A stretch of 6,187 nucleotides of DNA, taken from positions 1 to 6,187 of the forward strand of contig DFBQ01000217.1 of the NCBI GenBank assembly GCA_002367355.1, given 5' to 3'. Made by a program: the position numbers and the translations under genes. The first letter of the stretch is position 1. The number at the start of each line of letters is the position of its first letter. The notes below the pieces were generated by a model. The model was not told where the DNA came from and ran no database searches. It saw nothing but the letters and a program-made list of their open reading frames with translations. This DNA comes from Deltaproteobacteria bacterium UBA3076. Lineage in GTDB: Bacteria > Desulfobacterota > Dissulfuribacteria > Dissulfuribacterales > UBA3076. Shown in pieces: positions 6,102 through 6,187 of the stretch.

Positions 6102-6187
6102 CTCTTTGTGTTTCTTACGATTGCGGTTCATGTTAGCCCTGCTGAATTCAACCAGTTTGTTAACCTGAAGTTCCCATAGAATTTTCC
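6051..6187 (-). CDS. 3' end of an unidentified gene entering from the right (partial)
   Basis: Reading leftward from the window edge there are 44 open codons ending at TAG (complement of 6051-6053). The visible C-terminus begins KILWELQVNKLVEF, has a basic stretch NRNRKKHKE in the middle and ends GDVAAPMKKAA. The composition looks protein-like and no other strand frame explains the region as well, but I do not recognise the family. It converges on the plus-strand fragment at 5922-6101 and overlaps its 3' end by about 50 bp. It could be a mobile-element protein that disrupted that fragment; nothing visible proves this. A shorter reading from the internal ATG (complement of 6129-6131) would give only 26 residues. 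Confidence 0.35.
   Translation of the reverse strand, partial: KILWELQVNKLVEFSRANMNRNRKKHKELVVINGDVAAPMKKAA

Larger units (their letters stand above)
5775..6187. other. Repeat- and fragment-rich region downstream of the operon
   Basis: This stretch of about 410 bases holds no intact gene. It contains the remainder of the 111-bp inverted-repeat element, a possible second element end, a weak 5-bp-stem hairpin (ACGGG/CCCGT, 5858-5862 and 5872-5876) without a T-tract, the short helicase-like fragment and the minus-strand gene end. No convincing rho-independent terminator for the GH13 operon and no tRNA or CRISPR structure was seen. The layout suggests a recombination boundary between the conserved metabolic operon and accessory DNA. 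Confidence 0.5.

Overview
The window is a bacterial, tightly packed, plus-strand gene cluster for alpha-glucan or sugar metabolism, followed by a 3' boundary region of repeats and gene fragments. There are no introns, the start codons are bacterial (ATG, GTG) with Shine-Dalgarno-like sites, and two gene junctions are nearly or actually overlapping. Base composition looks moderate. Gene content and codon style would fit a deltaproteobacterium (Desulfobacterota-like), but this is a weak taxonomic guess; no rRNA or other marker is present.

Layout: (1) 2-3376, a very large reading frame open at the left edge. It fuses a xylose isomerase-like TIM barrel (about 2-680) to a region that reads end to end like the catalytic part of plant alpha-glucan, water dikinase (GWD): a helical central region, a phosphohistidine swivel domain, then a C-terminal ATP-binding domain. 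(2) 3379-4443, a second, free-standing xylose isomerase-like TIM barrel protein. (3) 4440-5774, a compact GH13 (alpha-amylase superfamily) enzyme with all four conserved regions and the catalytic triad intact, somewhat GlgE-like. (4) 5727-5837, a 111-bp element with perfect 17-bp terminal inverted repeats that supplies the last 15 codons and the stop of the GH13 gene, with a related sequence at 5873-5887. (5) 5922-6101, a short frame that starts like a phospholipase D/helicase-type protein but stops early. (6) 6187-6051 on the minus strand, the 3' end of an unidentified gene running in from the right.

The first three genes are almost certainly one transcript: the gaps are 2 nt and a 4-nt GTGA overlap. 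Visible parts of all three look cytosolic. The inferred theme is handling of an intracellular alpha-glucan or oligosaccharide: a dikinase that could phosphorylate glucan using ATP, a GH13 enzyme that could cleave or transfer glucan chains, and two metal-dependent TIM barrels that could act on the sugar or sugar-phosphate products. The GWD-like dikinase fused to a sugar isomerase-type barrel is the most unusual point; GWD is best known from plants and algae, where it is linked to starch-binding modules instead. The pathway, substrates and physiological role are not established by the sequence.
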